Shown here: piece by piece, positions 41,974 through 49,650 of the stretch | Layout: each line of letters starts with the position of its first letter | Position numbering within the stretch: position 1 is the first letter of the stretch | Assembly: GCF_001698815.1 (NCBI RefSeq) | Contig: NZ_LGSI01000074.1 | Span: 45,923 to 109,922 of the forward strand | Origin: Pseudomonas syringae | GTDB taxonomy: Bacteria; Pseudomonadota; Gammaproteobacteria; Pseudomonadales; Pseudomonadaceae | DNA length: 64,000 nt | Direction: 5' to 3' | Program-made: the position numbers and the translations under genes | Notes under the pieces: model-generated | Seen by the model: the letters and a program-made list of their open reading frames with translations, nothing else | Told to the model about the DNA's origin: nothing | The model's database searches: none

Positions 41974-41989
41974 CGCAACGGGTGTTGCG
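41974..41989. promoter_or_regulatory. Activator-site palindrome, copy 2 upstream of pqqA: CGCAAC-GGGT-GTTGCG
   Basis: Perfect 6-bp arms and the same 4-base RGGT centre as the site at 35674. It lies 20 bp upstream of the pqqA sigma-54 promoter. Confidence 0.6.
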
Positions 41990-42008
41990 AAGACCGTGCC
42001 AGAGCCTC

Positions 42009-42024
42009 TGGCGCCCAGCTTGCA
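42009..42024 (+). promoter_or_regulatory. Sigma-54 promoter of the solitary pqqA
   Basis: tggcgcccagcttgca fits TGGCRC-N5-TTGCA with GG and GC 10 bases apart. It ends 65 bp before the pqqA ATG. Confidence 0.78.
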
Positions 42025-42089
42025 GCCTGGATTGCGACGTGTATAACTGGCTTGCCGGGCTATTCCGGCGCAACTCAGGAGATTCGTCT

Positions 42090-42161
42090 ATGTGGACCAA
42101 ACCTGCATTCACCGATCTGCGCATCGGCTTCGAAGTCACCATGTACTTTGCCAGCCGCTGA
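42090..42161 (+). CDS. pqqA: PqqA, precursor peptide of the PQQ cofactor (solitary copy)
   Basis: The peptide has 23 residues. It begins MWTKPAFTDLRIGFE and ends VTMYFASR, closely matching known PqqA peptides (MW-KPA---DLR-G-EVT-Y---R). Glu15 and Tyr19, which are cross-linked and become PQQ, are present. The RBS caggag lies 8 bases before the ATG. No pqqB, C, D or E follows; the next gene is a convergent lysR. Its sigma-54 promoter and activator sites match those of the PQQ-dependent dehydrogenase 6 kb away, so it probably boosts PQQ supply when that enzyme is induced. The gene is too short for standard gene finders and easily missed. Confidence 0.9.
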   Translation: MWTKPAFTDLRIGFEVTMYFASR

Positions 42162-42233
42162 TCGGCAAATTGCGTCCCCTGGCTTCGTCAGTTCTGTGCT
42201 GGCGAGGCCTTTTTCCATCTGAATTACAAGATC

Positions 42234-43103
42234 CTACAACTTCGCCCAAAACTCCTCGGCGAAGTCACTCAAGCGGGCGATGGGACGAAACAGGCGGATC
42301 TGCACCGGGATGTCCCAGTGTTCATCAAGGGCCCGTTGCAGCTTTCCAGCGCTGACTTCGGCGTCTGCCAGCGTGCGCGGCAGCCAGGCGAAGCCTTTGC
42401 CTTCCAGTGCCATCGACAGCAGCACAGCCGCAAGGTGTGAACTGAAGATCGTGTTCAGCTCCGGCGGCTTCGTTTCGCCCAGCAGCCGCGCCGCCACGAT
42501 TCGACCCAGACCGGATTCGGACGTGTACGCCAGGTGCGGCAATGAACTGCCGGTTTGACTTGAATCAGCCTCGGCCGCCTGCAAAGGCAGCAACACATCA
42601 CTGCCGACCACTTTGGACTGGAACTGACCCAATGCGAAGCGCGGTGGGGCATCAGGATAGTGATGGCAAAGTAAAAACTGCACTTGACCCTGAAGCAGCA
42701 TCTGTTCGCAGACAGTCATGCTGTCCGACAGTAGCCGGACTGCCTCGATAGGCCCGCCGCGTTCGGCGGCGCGCACCCAGGCCGGGAAAAAGGTGAACGA
42801 CAGCGAGTGCGTGGCCGCGAAGTGCAGGGTGCGCTCCTGTTTGCCGGCGACTTCGCGGGTGTCCTGCCGCATCTGATGCAGGCGCCGGGTCATTTCCTGC
42901 GCGCTCGCCAGCATGTGCTTGCCCGCATCGGTGAGGGTCGCGCCGTGGGTGGTACGCACGAAAAGATCGACGCCGACCCAGTTTTCCAGCGAGCGAATGC
43001 GGCGGCTGAATGCCGGTTGCGTGACGTGGCGCAACTCGGCAGCGCGGGAAAAATTGCCGCTCTCTGCCAGCGCACTGAAATCTTCCAGCCAGACCAATTC
43101 CAT
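42234..43103 (-). CDS. LysR-family regulator, probable regulator of tartrate genes
   Basis: The protein has 289 residues from the ATG at 43103 (MELVWLEDFSALAESGNFSR). The HTH is FSRAAELRHVTQPAFSRRIRSLE. The effector domain (about 90-289) has HSLSFTFFPAWV and GKGFAWLP, resembling the YjiE/HypT-like LysR subgroup. It is divergent from the D-tartrate dehydratase gene with a 120-bp shared promoter region, the classical LysR layout, so it probably activates tarD and perhaps dctA. Confidence 0.85.
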   Translation of the reverse strand: MELVWLEDFSALAESGNFSRAAELRHVTQPAFSRRIRSLENWVGVDLFVRTTHGATLTDAGKHMLASAQEMTRRLHQMRQDTREVAGKQERTLHFAATHSLSFTFFPAWVRAAERGGPIEAVRLLSDSMTVCEQMLLQGQVQFLLCHHYPDAPPRFALGQFQSKVVGSDVLLPLQAAEADSSQTGSSLPHLAYTSESGLGRIVAARLLGETKPPELNTIFSSHLAAVLLSMALEGKGFAWLPRTLADAEVSAGKLQRALDEHWDIPVQIRLFRPIARLSDFAEEFWAKL

Positions 43104-43223
43104 CAGTAGTGATGCCGTTCGTGCATGAGGTGTCCAGCTTTTAGCATTGGCCGCGTCGAATCGTCCAGTTCTAGAGTGGCCGGGCAAACACATAACAATA
43201 CAGCCGCAAAGAGGAGTCGCCCC

Positions 43224-44396
43224 ATGCGCATCGTCGACATTCGCGAGAAGACCGTTTCCATCGCATCGCCCATCGCCAACGCCTACATCGATTTTTCAAA
43301 AATGACCTGCTCGGTCGTAGCCGTCATCACTGACGTCATTCGCGATGGCAAGCCGGTGATCGGATACGGCTTCAACTCCAACGGTCGTTACGGCCAGGGC
43401 GCTTTGATGCGCGACCGCTTCCTGGCCCGTGTGCTGGAAGCCGATCCGGAAACCCTGATCGACAAGGAACATGACAACCTCGATCCGTTCGCCATCTGGA
43501 AAGCCCTGATGACCAACGAAAAGCCAGGCGGCCACGGTGAGCGCTCGGTGGCGGTCGGCACTATCGACATGGCTGTCTGGGACGCCGTGGCGAAAATCGA
43601 AGGCAAACCGCTGTATCGCCTGCTGGCTGACCGCTATCGCAACGGCGTGGCCGATGACAAGGTCTGGGTCTACGCGGCGGGCGGTTATTACTATCCCGGC
43701 AAGGACCAGACCAAGCTCAAGGCCGAAATGCAGAGCTATCTGGATCGTGGCTACGACGTGGTGAAGATGAAAATCGGCGCTGTGCCGCTGGATGAAGATC
43801 TGCGGCGCATTGAGGCGGTGCTGGAAGTGGTCGGCGACGGTCAACGCCTGGCGGTGGACGCCAATGGTCGTTTTGACCTGAAGACTTCGATTGCCTACGC
43901 CGAGGCGATCAAGCCTTACAACCTGTTCTGGTACGAAGAAGCGGGCGATCCGCTGGACTACGCCCTGCAAGCCGAACTGGCCAATCACTATGATTTGCCA
44001 ATGGCGACGGGTGAAAACCTGTTCTCCCATCAGGATGCGCGCAATCTGTTGCGCCATGGTGGCATGCGTCCTGATCGTGATTTCCTGCAGTTCGACTGCG
44101 CGCTGTCCTACGGCCTGGTGGAATACCTGCGCACCCTGGACGTCATGACCGAACTGGGTTGGTCGTCGCGCCGGGTCGTGCCTCACGGCGGCCATCAGAT
44201 GTCCCTGAACATCGCCGCCGGCCTGCATCTGGGCGGTAACGAATCCTACCCGGACGTCTTCCAGCCTTTCGGCGGTTTTGCCGACGGCATCAAGGTCGAG
44301 AACAGCTATGTCGGCCTGCCGGACATCCCGGGCGTGGGCTTCGAAGCCAAATCCGCGCTGTATGCCGTGATGCGTGAGCTGGGCGAACGGGCGTGA
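43224..44396 (+). CDS. tarD: D(-)-tartrate dehydratase, enolase superfamily
   Basis: The protein has 390 residues (RBS aaagaggagtcg). It matches the Bradyrhizobium TarD pattern nearly end to end: VGYGFNSNGRYGQG-type N-terminus (here IGYGFNSNGRYGQGALMRD), EKPGGHGERSVAVGTIDMAV, the KxK catalytic lysines at 181/183 (VVKMKIG), metal ligands in LAVDANGRF, WYEEAGDPL and ATGENLFSHQDARN, and catalytic His near 321 in VPHGGHQMSLN. It dehydrates D-tartrate to oxaloacetate, which enters the TCA cycle. The adjacent dctA and lysR genes complete a compact uptake-and-degradation unit. Confidence 0.9.
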   Translation: MRIVDIREKTVSIASPIANAYIDFSKMTCSVVAVITDVIRDGKPVIGYGFNSNGRYGQGALMRDRFLARVLEADPETLIDKEHDNLDPFAIWKALMTNEKPGGHGERSVAVGTIDMAVWDAVAKIEGKPLYRLLADRYRNGVADDKVWVYAAGGYYYPGKDQTKLKAEMQSYLDRGYDVVKMKIGAVPLDEDLRRIEAVLEVVGDGQRLAVDANGRFDLKTSIAYAEAIKPYNLFWYEEAGDPLDYALQAELANHYDLPMATGENLFSHQDARNLLRHGGMRPDRDFLQFDCALSYGLVEYLRTLDVMTELGWSSRRVVPHGGHQMSLNIAAGLHLGGNESYPDVFQPFGGFADGIKVENSYVGLPDIPGVGFEAKSALYAVMRELGERA

Positions 44397-44440
44397 TCTC
44401 GGGGCAATACGCATATCCAACTGATTAAACGCAATTTTCT

Positions 44441-44529
44441 GTGGGAGCGAGGCTTGCCCGCGAAGATGTCGGCTCAAGCGATACACGCGTCGAGTGGAAC
44501 TACGATTCGCGGGCAAGCCTCGCTCCTAC
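44441..44529. repeat. REPIN between tarD and dctA
   Basis: gtgggagcgaggcttgcccg is mirrored by cgggcaagcctcgctcctac, with an interior of about 45 bp. Confidence 0.85.
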
Positions 44530-44597
44530 GGGCCTTGATCGGTTAGCAACAACGTTTTCAAAAGCTCCCTCATACAACAACAAAAGTGAGGCACTTC

Positions 44598-45926
44598 ATG
44601 GAACAGGCTTCGACACGTTGGTACAGCCAACTGTATGTACAAGTGCTGATCGGCATCGTCATTGGTGGCGCGATCGGCTTTTTCCTTCCGGATATCGGCG
44701 CCAGGTTGCAACCCTTGGCCGACGGCTTCATCAAACTGATCAAAATGCTCCTGGCGCCAATCATTTTCGGCACCGTGGTGGTCGGCATCGCCAAGATGGG
44801 CAGCGTCAAGGAAGTCGGGCGCATCGGTGCCAAGGCGCTGATCTACTTTGAAGTGTTGTCGACCCTGGCGCTGGTGATTGGCCTGGTGGTGGTGAACATT
44901 CTCAAGCCTGGCGTGGGCATGAATATCGACGTCAACACCATCAACGGTACCGCGATCAATACCTATACCCAGGCTGCGGCGGCGCAAGGCGGGATTGTCG
45001 AGTTTTTCCTGAATATCATTCCGACCACGCTGTTCGATGCATTCGCTAAAGGCGCCATGCTGCAAGTGATCCTGGTCTCGGTATTAATGGGCGTTGCGCT
45101 GGTGCAGATCGGCGCGCCGGCCAAGCCGCTGGTCAATATCATAGACATGCTGTTGCAAAGCCTGTTCCGGATCGTGGCGATGGTCATGCGCCTGGCGCCG
45201 TTGGGCGCGGGTGCCGGTATGGCATTTACCATCGGTAAATACGGGATCGGCACCTTGCTGTCCTTGGGTCAGCTTTTGGTGGCGCTCTATGTAACAACGC
45301 TGCTCTTTGTGGTCGTGGTGCTGGGCAGCGTCGCGCGTTGGTCTGGCTTGCCGCTGATGCAGTTCCTGCGCTACTTCAAGGATGAAATCCTCGTTACGTT
45401 GGGCACCTGTTCCACCGAAGCGGTGCTGCCGCGCATGATGGTCAAGCTGGAGAAGCTCGGCTGCGAGAAATCCGTGGTCGGCATGGTGCTACCCACCGGT
45501 TACACCTTCAACTCCGACGGCACCTGCATCTATCTGACCATGGCGGCGATTTTCGTCGCACAAGCGACCAATACACCGCTGACGATGTGGGATCAGATGG
45601 TAGTGCTGGGCGTATTGCTGCTGACTTCGAAGGGTTCAGCGGGGGTAGCGGGTGCAGGTTTCGTGACGCTGGCGGCGACCCTGTCGGTCATCCACGACAT
45701 CCCGCTGATCGGTCTGGTATTGCTGCTGGGCGTTGACCGCTTCCTCAACGAAGCCAGGGCCGTGACCAACCTGATCGGCAACGGGATCGGCACCATTGCC
45801 ATCGCCAAGTGGGATGGATCCTTCGATCAGGCCAAGGCCATGCGGGAAATCGCAGCCATGAAAGGCAAGGCATCAACCTCGGTCGTGGTACCGGACCCGG
45901 TCATTCGGCGGTCAGATCTCACTTAA
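44598..45926 (+). CDS. dctA: C4-dicarboxylate:cation symporter DctA
   Basis: The protein has 442 residues from the ATG at 44598 (RBS gtgaggcacttc). It belongs to the glutamate/dicarboxylate symporter fold: eight helices and two hairpins, with LGTCSTEAVLPRMM (HP1 serine motif), LPTGYTFNSDGTCIYLTMA (TM7) and LLLTSKGSAGVAGAGF (HP2), ending with the TM8 motif FLNEARAVTNLIGNG. DctA carries succinate, malate, fumarate and, here, plausibly D-tartrate. Its 3' end overlaps the convergent emfourin gene by 4 bp. Confidence 0.93.
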   Translation: MEQASTRWYSQLYVQVLIGIVIGGAIGFFLPDIGARLQPLADGFIKLIKMLLAPIIFGTVVVGIAKMGSVKEVGRIGAKALIYFEVLSTLALVIGLVVVNILKPGVGMNIDVNTINGTAINTYTQAAAAQGGIVEFFLNIIPTTLFDAFAKGAMLQVILVSVLMGVALVQIGAPAKPLVNIIDMLLQSLFRIVAMVMRLAPLGAGAGMAFTIGKYGIGTLLSLGQLLVALYVTTLLFVVVVLGSVARWSGLPLMQFLRYFKDEILVTLGTCSTEAVLPRMMVKLEKLGCEKSVVGMVLPTGYTFNSDGTCIYLTMAAIFVAQATNTPLTMWDQMVVLGVLLLTSKGSAGVAGAGFVTLAATLSVIHDIPLIGLVLLLGVDRFLNEARAVTNLIGNGIGTIAIAKWDGSFDQAKAMREIAAMKGKASTSVVVPDPVIRRSDLT

Positions 45927-46225
45927 AGCCCACCCGGCTTGGCCCGCTGCATCAGGAAACTGAGCAAGGTGCGGGCTGAAGCCGGGACGTTCTGGTCGTC
46001 GAAGACGATGCAAATCGGGTTGGACTCGTCTTCGATGGTGATTTCGTACTGCTTCAGATCCCTGGCTTGATCCGAAACGAAGCTACAGGACTGGTTCAAG
46101 CCACTGTCCCGGACCAGTTGCCGGAGTTGATCGGCCTCGGGTTGCTCAAGGCTGGAGGTGTTCACCTCGCAGCTTTTGATGGCTCCAACGATGCCACCTG
46201 ACTGTACGAAACAGACTTTCATCAT
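45923..46225 (-). CDS. Emfourin-type inhibitor of M4 protease
   Basis: The protein has 100 residues. Small, Cys-containing, starting MMKVCFVQSGGIVG and ending with ARTLLSFLMQRAKP, it fits the emfourin (protealysin inhibitor) family as I remember it. Emfourin genes are typically encoded right next to protealysin-like M4 metalloprotease genes, as here (40-bp gap, same strand). It would hold the cytoplasmic protease in check. The family call rests on the pairing plus N-terminal resemblance. Confidence 0.75.
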   Translation of the reverse strand: MMKVCFVQSGGIVGAIKSCEVNTSSLEQPEADQLRQLVRDSGLNQSCSFVSDQARDLKQYEITIEDESNPICIVFDDQNVPASARTLLSFLMQRAKPGGL

Positions 46226-46265
46226 CTCGCTCCCATAAATGTTCGGGTGGGTCGGGCAGGGCAGG

Positions 46266-47333
46266 TCACACGGTAATCCCGACCTTCTTCCACGCCGCCT
46301 TCACCGCTTTTTTCGTAGCAGCGCCGTAGCGTTTGTTACCGGCGACTTGCACCGTAATCCTCGCGCAATCGTCAAACTGGCTTGAACTGTGCAGTTGCAG
46401 CATGGTTTCGTACCAGATCCTGCCTGCCACGTCCCACGCATTGCCCCCCAGCGCCTTGGCCGTCAATACAAAGGCTCGATTGGGAATCCCCGAGTTGATG
46501 TGCACGCCGCCGTTATCCTTTGGCCCGGTATAAAGCCCGGCCATGGTTGCTGGCTGCGGATCATCGCCCAGTTCCGGATCGTTGGCATAGGCCGTGCCTG
46601 GGTTTTCCATGTCGCGAATGCCGCGACGGGTGGGCGCAGGAACCAGTAACTCCTTACCGACCACCCAGCTTGCATCTTCAACGGCGGTGCCTTCTTTCCA
46701 TTGCCGGATCAGAATGCCGAACACATCGGCGAAATGCTCGTTCAGCGCGCCTGATTGCCCCTGATACGTCAGGTTGCTGGTGAACGATTGCACGCCGTGG
46801 GTCAACTCGTGGCCGATGACTTCCAGACTGCCGGTGAACCGTTTGAAAACGATGCCGTCGCCGTCGCCGTAGGCCATTTGCTGGCCGTTCCAGAAGGCGT
46901 TATTCATCGGCACGAATTCGCCCTGGAAATCTACCTCCGCGACGTGTGCGGTTGAAACCAGTGTCATGCCGTTGCCGTCCAGGGAATTGCGCTGAAACAG
47001 CTGCTCATAGAAATCGTAGACGTCGCCGGAGCCATCGTAGGCTTCGTCAACAGCGGCGTCGCCGGTGGCCTTCTGGTTTTCGGCGCGGGCCAGGGTGCCA
47101 GGCAGGGAATTGGTGCCCTTGGCGTCGTAGATCAGGCGGTTTTTCTTGCCGTCCGGGGATTTTTGCGCAAGCAGGGTCGGCATCGCCTGCGCCGACATGC
47201 GGAACGCGACGAACGCTGCGCCGCTGGCCAGATTGGTGATTGCCAACGCTCTGACACGCTCGTGAGGCGACTGAGCCATGTGTTCCATGATGTACGGCGG
47301 AATGAAGCAATGGATGGAATGTCGAGTGCACAT
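46266..47333 (-). CDS. Protealysin-like M4 metalloprotease with short PPY propeptide
   Basis: The protein has 355 residues from the ATG at 47333 (RBS cagggg). There is no signal peptide. The N-terminus carries the short propeptide motif CFIPPYIMEHMA characteristic of protealysin rather than the long thermolysin propeptide. The zinc site is His175-Glu-x-x-His (EVIGHELTHGV), with the Glu ligand in ALNEHFADVFG. Later motifs GGVHINSGIPNRAF and the catalytic His are intact. Protealysins are made without a signal peptide and have been linked to cleavage of cytoskeletal proteins and to invasion. It forms an operon with the inhibitor gene. Confidence 0.9.
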   Translation of the reverse strand: MCTRHSIHCFIPPYIMEHMAQSPHERVRALAITNLASGAAFVAFRMSAQAMPTLLAQKSPDGKKNRLIYDAKGTNSLPGTLARAENQKATGDAAVDEAYDGSGDVYDFYEQLFQRNSLDGNGMTLVSTAHVAEVDFQGEFVPMNNAFWNGQQMAYGDGDGIVFKRFTGSLEVIGHELTHGVQSFTSNLTYQGQSGALNEHFADVFGILIRQWKEGTAVEDASWVVGKELLVPAPTRRGIRDMENPGTAYANDPELGDDPQPATMAGLYTGPKDNGGVHINSGIPNRAFVLTAKALGGNAWDVAGRIWYETMLQLHSSSQFDDCARITVQVAGNKRYGAATKKAVKAAWKKVGITV

Positions 47334-47480
47334 GCGCAAACCCCTGCCCGGATCGGATAAACCAGTTTGGCAACGTCAGGTCTTCTGATGTTCCTACCGT
47401 TGGCTGGTTCGGCGAGATATAAATAACAAATGGGCGTTTTGCATGTCAAAAGAGTTCACTCCATTAAAAGAGACATTCGA

Positions 47481-47720
47481 ATGGATATGCCTCGCAAGAC
47501 GTTTTCCAACGTTTATCGTGGGCAGGTGATCGAAGTTCTGGTTGTTTGCCCTTTGGGCGTCAAGGAAGTCGCTGAATTCATCATTCACGTCACGGTCACG
47601 ATGGCGTGCCAGACACCCATGCCGACCGTTATCTGTCGGCTGGGCTACGAGTCTGTCGATGAGGCCCGCCATGCGGGTGTCGTCGTCGGACAGAATCTTA
47701 TTGATACACTCATCTGTTGA
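47481..47720 (+). CDS. Small hypothetical protein
   Basis: The protein has 79 residues from the ATG at 47481 (weak RBS aagagac). It reads MDMPRKTFSNVYRGQVIEVL and ends ARHAGVVVGQNLIDTLI. The pattern (beta strands, then a helix with YESVDEARHAGVVVGQ) resembles small Pseudomonas proteins of unknown function with an ...AxxxGxxxGxxLID end. It is divergent from the protealysin gene. An antisense ORF over the same bases is judged a shadow. Confidence 0.5.
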   Translation: MDMPRKTFSNVYRGQVIEVLVVCPLGVKEVAEFIIHVTVTMACQTPMPTVICRLGYESVDEARHAGVVVGQNLIDTLIC

Positions 47721-47806
47721 CTGCACGGCCATTCTGGCCTTTTGACGCCTCGCTGCCAGTGACAGGGTGATAAACTCCCGCCACTTCAGACGAGGAGCAA
47801 GCAGAC

Positions 47807-48160
47807 GTGCGCAAGATGGCAATAATGATCGCAGCTCTGGCCCTGAGCGGCTGTGATGTCGGCAAAACCCCGCCACCGCCTCCCAAGGTTCAGGCAGCTC
47901 AGACCGAGCAAATCGCCCCAGGCACAAGCGTGCAATGGAATATCCAGCTCAACGCGAGAGAGGCCCTGAGTGATATCAGTGCCTGGTTGCTTGAGCGCAG
48001 CTATGCGCCATTTCTGGTGACCATCGAGGGCAAGCAGCAATTGCTGATCGGCCCTTACAAGACCCAGCAGGAAGCCGAGGAACAGTTGGCGCTGCTGCAA
48101 GCCAAAATCACCAAGGCTCACCGGTTTGCTGATCCGGTGGTGATCGAACGCGTCCAGTGA
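47807..48160 (+). CDS. SPOR-domain lipoprotein
   Basis: The protein has 117 residues from the GTG at 47807 (RBS gacgaggagc). The lipobox LALSGC predicts lipidation at Cys16, followed by a short proline-rich linker (TPPPPPKV). The C-terminal SPOR-like fold (about 48-115) has the FLVTIEGKQQLLIGPYKTQQ motif with the GPY signature. SPOR domains bind denuded septal peptidoglycan, so an envelope or division-site location is expected. Confidence 0.8.
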   Translation: MRKMAIMIAALALSGCDVGKTPPPPPKVQAAQTEQIAPGTSVQWNIQLNAREALSDISAWLLERSYAPFLVTIEGKQQLLIGPYKTQQEAEEQLALLQAKITKAHRFADPVVIERVQ

Positions 48161-48270
48161 TCGGTTCCCGCCCGATCTGCGACAAATGAACCGCGACACT
48201 CAACCGCCGCTGTGCCACCCTCGGTTTACGCGCTCGAATCAATCGACGCGTGAATCCGGGAAACGCTTTT

Positions 48271-48768
48271 ATGGACGAAATTCAACGGTTGGGCGAGTTG
48301 CTGAGCGCCAATCAACGCAATGAAGAGCAAAAGCATCAGCAGTTCCATACCGGCCTCGCGCAATGGGAGGCCAGTATCGTAGCGCTGTACCAGCAGATCG
48401 AAGCGTGGCTGAAACCTTTGATCGAGGGTGGCCAGATCACCGTGGAATACGAGCCACATCTGGCACAAAGCAAAGGTTATCCCGACGAAAACTCGCCATT
48501 CCGTACGCAGCGCATGACGCTGACCATCGCTGGACGCCAGGTTGCGTTCATTCCGGATGCCATGGGTGCCAAAGGTTCAGTGTCGGTTGCCGCTACAGGC
48601 TTGAGCGTGCATGCCCAGGAAGTGGTGACACTGAGCTGTCAGGACCCTGCGCAGGGTACGCAGTGGCTTGAGAAAAAGCGGATCGGCGTGAAGGAGTCGG
48701 ACGCTCAGCCGTTTACCGCGGATTATTTCGCCAAGCAGTTGCAGGCGTTGGTGCCGCTGCATAGCTGA
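48271..48768 (+). CDS. Conserved hypothetical protein
   Basis: The protein has 165 residues from the ATG at 48271 (gggaaacgcttt before it); a GTG at 48250 is in frame. The N-terminal part is helical (MDEIQRLGELLSANQRNEEQ) and the rest mixed alpha/beta (TLTIAGRQVAFIPDAMGAKG). I do not recognise a named domain. No membrane segments or signal. It seems monocistronic. Confidence 0.7.
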   Translation: MDEIQRLGELLSANQRNEEQKHQQFHTGLAQWEASIVALYQQIEAWLKPLIEGGQITVEYEPHLAQSKGYPDENSPFRTQRMTLTIAGRQVAFIPDAMGAKGSVSVAATGLSVHAQEVVTLSCQDPAQGTQWLEKKRIGVKESDAQPFTADYFAKQLQALVPLHS

Positions 48769-48820
48769 TCGAGTGTTGCAGGAACCAACTTGTTGGCGAG
48801 GCGATCTCAGGACGCTTCGC

Positions 48821-48838
48821 GAGCAAGCTCGCTCCCAC
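48821..48838. repeat. Single REP half (gagcaagctcgctcccac)
   Basis: One REP arm of the same class as 1171-1256, with only a degenerate partner (ttgttggcgaggcg) upstream near 48790. Confidence 0.55.
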
Positions 48839-48882
48839 AGTGCAGATTCAGTGTTCGCAAATGCGGATCGAACACAGGTCGA

Positions 48883-49203
48883 TCAGTCGCGACGACCCAG
48901 CAACAGACCTACCACCAGGCCGAAACCTGCGGAAATCGCGACGGTCTGCCATGGATGGCCACCGATGTAGGTCTCGGTCGCTTCAACCACCGGCTTGGTG
49001 CGCTCACGCACACTCGATACCGATTCCGCAGCCTGTTTGAGCTTCAGGCTCAGCTGCGCGCGCAGGGATTCTGCGTCTTCGCCAACCAGCGCTGCGCTGT
49101 CCTTGAGCAATTTGTCGGATTCTTCGATCAGCGCCTGAAGTTCGCTGAAGGCCTGATCCTTGATTTGCTCTGCAGTGTTTTGGGCAGCAGTTTTACGAGC
49201 CAT
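48883..49203 (-). CDS. ElaB/YqjD/DUF883-family membrane-anchored protein
   Basis: The protein has 106 residues from the ATG at 49203 (RBS aaggaaatc). Long amphipathic helices (EQIKDQAFSELQALIEESDK) are followed by the family end: a GGHPW turn and one membrane helix (TVAISAGFGLVVGLLLG) before RRD. ElaB/YqjD proteins are tail-anchored and bind ribosomes in stationary phase in E. coli. Whether that holds here is inference. Confidence 0.85.
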   Translation of the reverse strand: MARKTAAQNTAEQIKDQAFSELQALIEESDKLLKDSAALVGEDAESLRAQLSLKLKQAAESVSSVRERTKPVVEATETYIGGHPWQTVAISAGFGLVVGLLLGRRD

Positions 49204-49368
49204 GATGATTTCCTTCCAATTGATGACAACAGTGAGCAATGGAGTCTTGAGCCTACGGAAAAGTTGCAGCGGTTTGTATGACGTATCGCAATTCGCTCGT
49301 CGAATTTGCCCGGAACTTATCCGTGACGGGTGTAAGATGCAGCCGATTTTTAGTCACAGGTGACCGTT

Positions 49369-49623
49369 ATGAGTTTCAATCTGGCCAACCGGCCTCTGCC
49401 TGAGCGTGCTGCACTCGAAGATGAAAAATCCCGTCTGTTCGATTTGTGGCAAAGCAACCTGGGCAAGGCCAAAGGCGACGCCGCTCGTCTGTTCGGCGAA
49501 CGTTCCAAACGCAAGGGCAAATGGTCTGAGTGGGTGCGTTCGGAGCTGGACACCATGAGCCCGCCGGAATACGCCAACATGGTCCGCAGTGAAGTGAATC
49601 GCCTGGTGGCCACCAGCAAATAA
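49369..49623 (+). CDS. Small conserved hypothetical protein
   Basis: The protein has 84 residues from the ATG at 49369, after cacaggtgaccgtt. It is charged and helical (ERAALEDEKSRLFDLWQSNL, then RKGKWSEWVRSEL) with no membrane segment. I remember similar short proteins in Pseudomonas with no assigned function. Divergent from the DUF883 gene and convergent with the LEA-type lipoprotein gene. Confidence 0.7.
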   Translation: MSFNLANRPLPERAALEDEKSRLFDLWQSNLGKAKGDAARLFGERSKRKGKWSEWVRSELDTMSPPEYANMVRSEVNRLVATSK

Positions 49624-49632
49624 GTCCGAACT

Positions 49633-49650
49633 TCCGCGTTGTCTCGCGGA
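49633..49650. terminator. Hairpin between convergent genes
   Basis: tccgcg-ttgtct-cgcgga forms a 6-bp stem with a 6-base loop, 10 bp after the 49623 stop and touching the opposite gene's stop. There is no U-tract, so efficiency is doubtful. Confidence 0.35.

Noticed and set aside
42162..42233. Further pqq genes after the solitary pqqA
   Set aside because: Only 72 bp separate it from the convergent lysR stop; no pqqB-E start is present.
47394..47927. 177-codon minus-strand ORF overlapping the small hypothetical gene
   Set aside because: It overlaps both the SPOR lipoprotein start and the 79-aa ORF, and has no recognisable motif.
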